In this document: positions 54,451-57,743 of the stretch, one piece after another
How the letters are laid out: every line of letters starts with the position of its first letter
Position numbering within the stretch: the first letter of the stretch is position 1
DNA from: Mycolicibacterium malmesburyense
GTDB taxonomy: Bacteria > Actinomycetota > Actinomycetes > Mycobacteriales > Mycobacteriaceae
Direction of reading: 5' to 3'
Length of the DNA: 57,743 bases
Assembly: GCF_001050015.1 (NCBI RefSeq)
Contig: NZ_CVTB01000255.1
Coordinates: 1 to 57,743 of the forward strand
Made by a program: the position numbers and the translations under genes
Notes under the pieces: generated by a model
The model's input: only the letters and a program-made list of their open reading frames with translations
Databases searched by the model: none
Told to the model about the DNA's origin: nothing

Positions 54451-57400
54451 GTGGGGGTTGCCTGCCACGTGTGCGGCGCCGGGCTGCGGGACGGAGCCCG
54501 TTTCTGTGACGCCTGCGGGTCCCCGGTCGCCGCAGCGGACTCTCGCGCCGAGTACAAGCAAGTGACCGTGCTGTTTGCCGACGTGGTCGGGTCCATGGAC
54601 GTCGCGGCCAGGCTCGGACCGGAGCGGTTGCGCGAGATCATGACGGAGTTGTTCGCCCGGTCGTCAGCGGTCGTCCAGCGATACGGGGGCACAGTCGACA
54701 AGTTCACCGGCGACGGGATCATGGCCGAGTTCGGCGCACCAATTGCGCTCGAGGATCACGCGCTGCTCGCCTGCCGGGCGGCGCTGGATATCCAAGAGGA
54801 TGCCCGGCGCCTGGCAGTCAGCATCGAGGATCGCGACCACATCGACCTCCAGCTACGCATCGGCCTGAACTCCGGAGTGGTGATCACCGGCGAGATCGGT
54901 TCGGGCCCATTTTCGTACACGGCAGTCGGTGAGCAAGTCGGCATGGCCCAACGAATGGAGTCGGTCGCGCCACCCGGCGGTGTGATGGTGAGCGAGTCGA
55001 CAGCACGACTGGTGGAGAACAGTGCCGCGCTCGATGCCCCAGAGCTGTTGCACATCAAGGGAATGCAGGCGCCGGTGCGGGCGCAGCGGCTACTCGGACT
55101 GGCCGCTGATCGGCGAACAGAGCGGATGCGGACCACGTTCGTCGGCCGCGAGTGGGAGATGAACGCGCTCACCGGACTTCTCGACCGCGCCGTGCGGGGC
55201 AACGGTGGTGTCGTAGGGCTGGTCGGTCCGCCCGGCATCGGCAAGAGCAGGCTGGTCCGGGAATTGACATCGCGCGCAGCGGACGCCGGTGTCGAAGTGG
55301 CCACCACTCTCTGCGAGTCACATACCGCCGACGTTCCGTTCCACGCGGCAGCGAACCTGCTGCGGTCGGCGACGGACGCGAGTGGCCTCGACGCCGAGGC
55401 GGCGCGAGAACAAGTGCGTGCGGCGTTCCCCGACGCCGATGAAGAGGATCTCCTGCTCGTCGAAGACCTTCTGGGAGTCGGTGATCCGGCGGCGGCGCTG
55501 CCCCAGATCGATGCCGATGCACGCCAGCGCCGTATCGCGGCGATGATCAACGCCGCCGCGCTCGCGAGCACCACCCCTTCGATGTACGTCATCGAGGATG
55601 CGCACTGGATTGATAGGACCAGTGAATCGATGCTCGCCGACTTTCTGGCCGTGATACCCCGGACACGTTCTCTCGTGCTCGTCACCTACCGGCCGGAATA
55701 CGATGGTCCACTGGCTCATTCGCCTAGGTCGCAAACTATCGCGCTTGAGCCGCTGGACTATTCACAGATGTCACGGCTCAGCAGGGAACTGCTCGGGAAG
55801 GACGGCTCGGTGACAGAGCTCGCCGACCTGGTTGCCAAACGCGCCGAGGGCAATCCGTTTTTCGCCGAAGAGATCGTCCGCGACCTGACCGAGCGGGAAG
55901 TGCTGGTCGGCTCCCGAGGGTGCTACCTGTGCGTCGAGCCGACGGGCGAGGTGAACGTGCCTCAAAGCCTGCAGGCCGTGATCGCGGCGCGCATCGACCG
56001 CCTCGATCCGGCAGCCAAGCGGACCTTGAACGGTGCCGCGGTGATCGGCATCCAATTCAGCCCGGAGATGCTGAAGGTGTTGGAGATTGAACCGGCGCTC
56101 GACGACCTGGTGAAGGCGGAGTTGATCGATCAGACTGGCTTCGGTCCAACCCCCCGGTACACATTTCGGCACGCCCTAATCCGGGCCGTCGCTTACGAGT
56201 CACAGTTGAGGTCCGACCGTACACGTTTGCATAGACGGCTAGCCGCGGCGTTGGATCAGAGCGACCAGAACTCCGCGCTGATCGCCGAGCACCTCGAGTC
56301 GGCCGGCGAGTTGGCAGCCGCCTACCAGTGGCACATGCGTGCGGGCGCCTGGGCGAACAACCGGGACAATGCCGCAGCCCAGCTCAGCTGGGAGCGGGCG
56401 CGTCGGGTGGCCGACGCTCTCCCCCCGGATCATCCGGACCGTTTAGCTATGCGGATAGCGCCGCGCAGCCTGCTGTGCAGCAGCGCATTCCGTCGCTTTC
56501 ACCCGGACTTGTCGGAGCGATTCGACGAGCTCCGTGACTTGTGCATGGAGGCAGGTGACAAGGCTTCGTTAGCCATGGGAATGGCGGGGCTGACGATGGA
56601 GCACGTGCTCCTCGGACGGATATTCGAAGCCTCTCGGCAAGCATCCGAAATGATGGAGCTTGTCGAGTCCCTTGGGAATACGACCTTGACAATCGAGTTG
56701 ACCGTGCCGGCGTGTGTCGCCAAGCTCCAGGCGGCTGAGGCCACGGATGTGTTGCGGTGGACGGAGATTGCGATTGAAGTCGCCGATGACTCTTCCGCGA
56801 TGGGAAGCTTGATCCTCGGTTCGCCGGTGGCCCTGGCGTTCACTTTTCGAGGTTTTGCCCGGTACCTGCTTGGCCGTGCGGGATGGCGCAGAGACCTGGA
56901 GGCCGCAGTGGCTATGGCCCGTGAATCTGACGCGGCTTCGCTGGCGGTGGCCACCGCCTACAGGTCCATCCCGGTTGGTCGGCACGTGGGGTTACCCGAC
57001 GAGACTCTGCTGAGCGAGATCACGGAGGCATACGAGCGAGCAGAGCGGTGCAGTGAGGACTTGCCATTGGTGCTGTCGCGCATGGCACTCGGCATAGCGT
57101 TGACCTACGGAAATGTGGGGGAGGAGCCACGGGGACTCGCGATGCTCACCGAGCTCTGCGAGACGTGCCGAAAGGAGCGCTACGCGCTGAACATCGTGAC
57201 CGCCTTGGAGGTGATCGTTGTTCTTAGCGCCGCCGACCACGATCGCGATGGCGCGATAGAGCGAATACGGGTTGCCGTGGACGAGCTGTTCGAATCCGGC
57301 AACTTCGTGAATTGCGAAGTCACCACGGAGGCGTTTGTCGAGCTTCTATTGCAGCGCGGGTCGGAAGGAGATCTGGCGGAGGCCGAAGCTGCGATCGAGA

Positions 57401-57588
57401 GACTCGCCGGTATCCACCCCGGTGCGGAGTGGGCAACACGTGACCTGGTGGTGATGCGACTCCGTGCGCTGCAGGCCAGAGCCCTTGGAGACGACCTGAC
57501 CTACCGCGAACTGAAGGACCGTTACCGCACCATCGCCGAAGAGTGCGGGTTCGACGGGTACGTCGCCATCGCTGCGGAGATGCCCTAG
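54451..57588 (+). CDS. Zinc-ribbon, class III nucleotide cyclase and AAA/STAND-ATPase signalling protein
   Basis: A 1045-residue protein from GTG at 54451. A zinc ribbon (Cys5, 8, 19, 22; CHVCGAG, then CDACGSP) is followed by a class III cyclase domain (35-215): metal Asp44 in LFADVVGS and Asp88 in KFTGDGI, Lys84 for base recognition and Arg168. The usual transition-state Asn is Gly164 (GEQVGMAQR), so cyclase activity may be weak. Then an ATPase: Walker A GPPGIGKS (259-266) and VIEDAHWID near 375. The last 450 residues are helical TPR-like. It resembles mycobacterial cyclase-ATPase proteins such as Rv0891c/Rv0890c relatives, but lacks a LuxR end. Third positions are less GC-rich than in neighbours. 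It ends by overlapping the convergent flavoprotein stop. Confidence 0.88.
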   Translation: MGVACHVCGAGLRDGARFCDACGSPVAAADSRAEYKQVTVLFADVVGSMDVAARLGPERLREIMTELFARSSAVVQRYGGTVDKFTGDGIMAEFGAPIALEDHALLACRAALDIQEDARRLAVSIEDRDHIDLQLRIGLNSGVVITGEIGSGPFSYTAVGEQVGMAQRMESVAPPGGVMVSESTARLVENSAALDAPELLHIKGMQAPVRAQRLLGLAADRRTERMRTTFVGREWEMNALTGLLDRAVRGNGGVVGLVGPPGIGKSRLVRELTSRAADAGVEVATTLCESHTADVPFHAAANLLRSATDASGLDAEAAREQVRAAFPDADEEDLLLVEDLLGVGDPAAALPQIDADARQRRIAAMINAAALASTTPSMYVIEDAHWIDRTSESMLADFLAVIPRTRSLVLVTYRPEYDGPLAHSPRSQTIALEPLDYSQMSRLSRELLGKDGSVTELADLVAKRAEGNPFFAEEIVRDLTEREVLVGSRGCYLCVEPTGEVNVPQSLQAVIAARIDRLDPAAKRTLNGAAVIGIQFSPEMLKVLEIEPALDDLVKAELIDQTGFGPTPRYTFRHALIRAVAYESQLRSDRTRLHRRLAAALDQSDQNSALIAEHLESAGELAAAYQWHMRAGAWANNRDNAAAQLSWERARRVADALPPDHPDRLAMRIAPRSLLCSSAFRRFHPDLSERFDELRDLCMEAGDKASLAMGMAGLTMEHVLLGRIFEASRQASEMMELVESLGNTTLTIELTVPACVAKLQAAEATDVLRWTEIAIEVADDSSAMGSLILGSPVALAFTFRGFARYLLGRAGWRRDLEAAVAMARESDAASLAVATAYRSIPVGRHVGLPDETLLSEITEAYERAERCSEDLPLVLSRMALGIALTYGNVGEEPRGLAMLTELCETCRKERYALNIVTALEVIVVLSAADHDRDGAIERIRVAVDELFESGNFVNCEVTTEAFVELLLQRGSEGDLAEAEAAIERLAGIHPGAEWATRDLVVMRLRALQARALGDDLTYRELKDRYRTIAEECGFDGYVAIAAEMP

Positions 57589-57743
57589 CCCTCCAGCACC
57601 GCCATCGCGGCATTGTGTCCGCCGATACCGGAAACGCCGCCACCGCGACGTGATCCCGAGCCGCACAACAGGATTCGATCATGAGCAGTCGCCACACCCC
57701 AACGCTGCGCGGGGGTGTCTAGTGGCTCGTGGTCCTCAGCGAA
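57585..57743 (-). CDS. Phytoene-desaturase-like flavoprotein, 3' end only
   Basis: The last 52 residues of a minus-strand gene that runs off the right edge. It reads AEDHEPLDTPAQRWGVATAHDRILLCGSGS and then GVSGIGGHNAAMAVLEG, the conserved C-terminal FAD contact of CrtI-like oxidoreductases. It corresponds by position to Rv0897c after gltA2. The stop overlaps the cyclase stop by three bases. Related to the complete family member at 6889. Confidence 0.82.
   Translation of the reverse strand, partial: FAEDHEPLDTPAQRWGVATAHDRILLCGSGSRRGGGVSGIGGHNAAMAVLEG

Overview
The window is GC-rich, densely packed actinobacterial DNA and almost certainly comes from a fast-growing mycobacterium (Mycolicibacterium-type). 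From about 10.6 kb to the right end the gene order closely follows the Mycobacterium tuberculosis Rv0854-Rv0897c segment as I remember it: far with SRPBCC genes, dapC, fadA-fadB, the XPB helicase, moa genes, rpfA, cspB, serC/sepH, fprB, citA, gltA2. Lineage-specific genes sit at the left end and in a few insertions. GTG starts, ATGA/GTGA overlaps and terminators without U-tracts fit this group. No IS element, prophage, integrase, CRISPR array or rRNA was seen.

Layout. 0-1.4 kb: a divergent arsI-like/ArsR pair with operator-like repeats and a small membrane-anchored protein. 1.36-1.86 kb: tRNA-Lys (minus) and tRNA-Glu, -Asp, -Phe (plus). 2.1-10.6 kb: accessory metabolism, with a P450-SDR pair, a SnoaL/MBL pair, a TetR regulator flanked by two near-identical operators beside a DUF2834-like membrane protein and a phytoene-desaturase-like flavoprotein, an epimerase, and small genes. 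10.6-18 kb: three SRPBCC genes around far, dapC, and the fadA-fadB beta-oxidation operon. 18-24.3 kb: acyl-CoA ligase, PNPOx-like protein, small membrane protein with a leader hairpin, amidase, F420-type LLM enzyme, an internally deleted SDR pseudogene, a Pro-rich exported protein and a cupin.

24.3-33.4 kb: XPB helicase with its large WYL-containing partner; two molybdenum-cofactor operons (small protein-moaC-mog-moaE on plus, yccF-moaA-moaD on minus) on either side of rpfA, whose leader carries a ydaO-type c-di-AMP riboswitch and a CRP-like site. 33.4-36.6 kb: OsmC, cspB, then a DUF559 endonuclease-like gene bracketed by two related 61-bp imperfect palindromes, and a Xi-class GST-like gene. 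36.6-43.6 kb: conserved mycobacterial genes ending with sepH and serC. 43.7-47.1 kb: an exported CAP protein, then a perfect CRP site, an AurF-family diiron oxygenase and fprB, which look like an oxygenase plus its reductase. 47.1-52.4 kb: VOC protein, mycothiol-isomerase-like protein, citA, pdxH, TetR, gltA2. 52.5-57.7 kb: DHA2 efflux pump with a MarR regulator, a zinc-ribbon/cyclase/AAA signalling protein, and the 3' end of a second phytoene-desaturase-like flavoprotein.

The best candidates for something undescribed are the DUF559 gene between paired palindromes (34.5-35.6 kb), the XPB/WYL pair (24.3-28.3 kb), the TetR regulon with twin operators (5.7-8.5 kb), the diiron oxygenase/FprB pair (44.3-47.1 kb) and the substituted cyclase-AAA protein (54.5-57.6 kb). 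All annotation was done by eye. Family names come from recognised motifs and remembered homologues, not from database searches.
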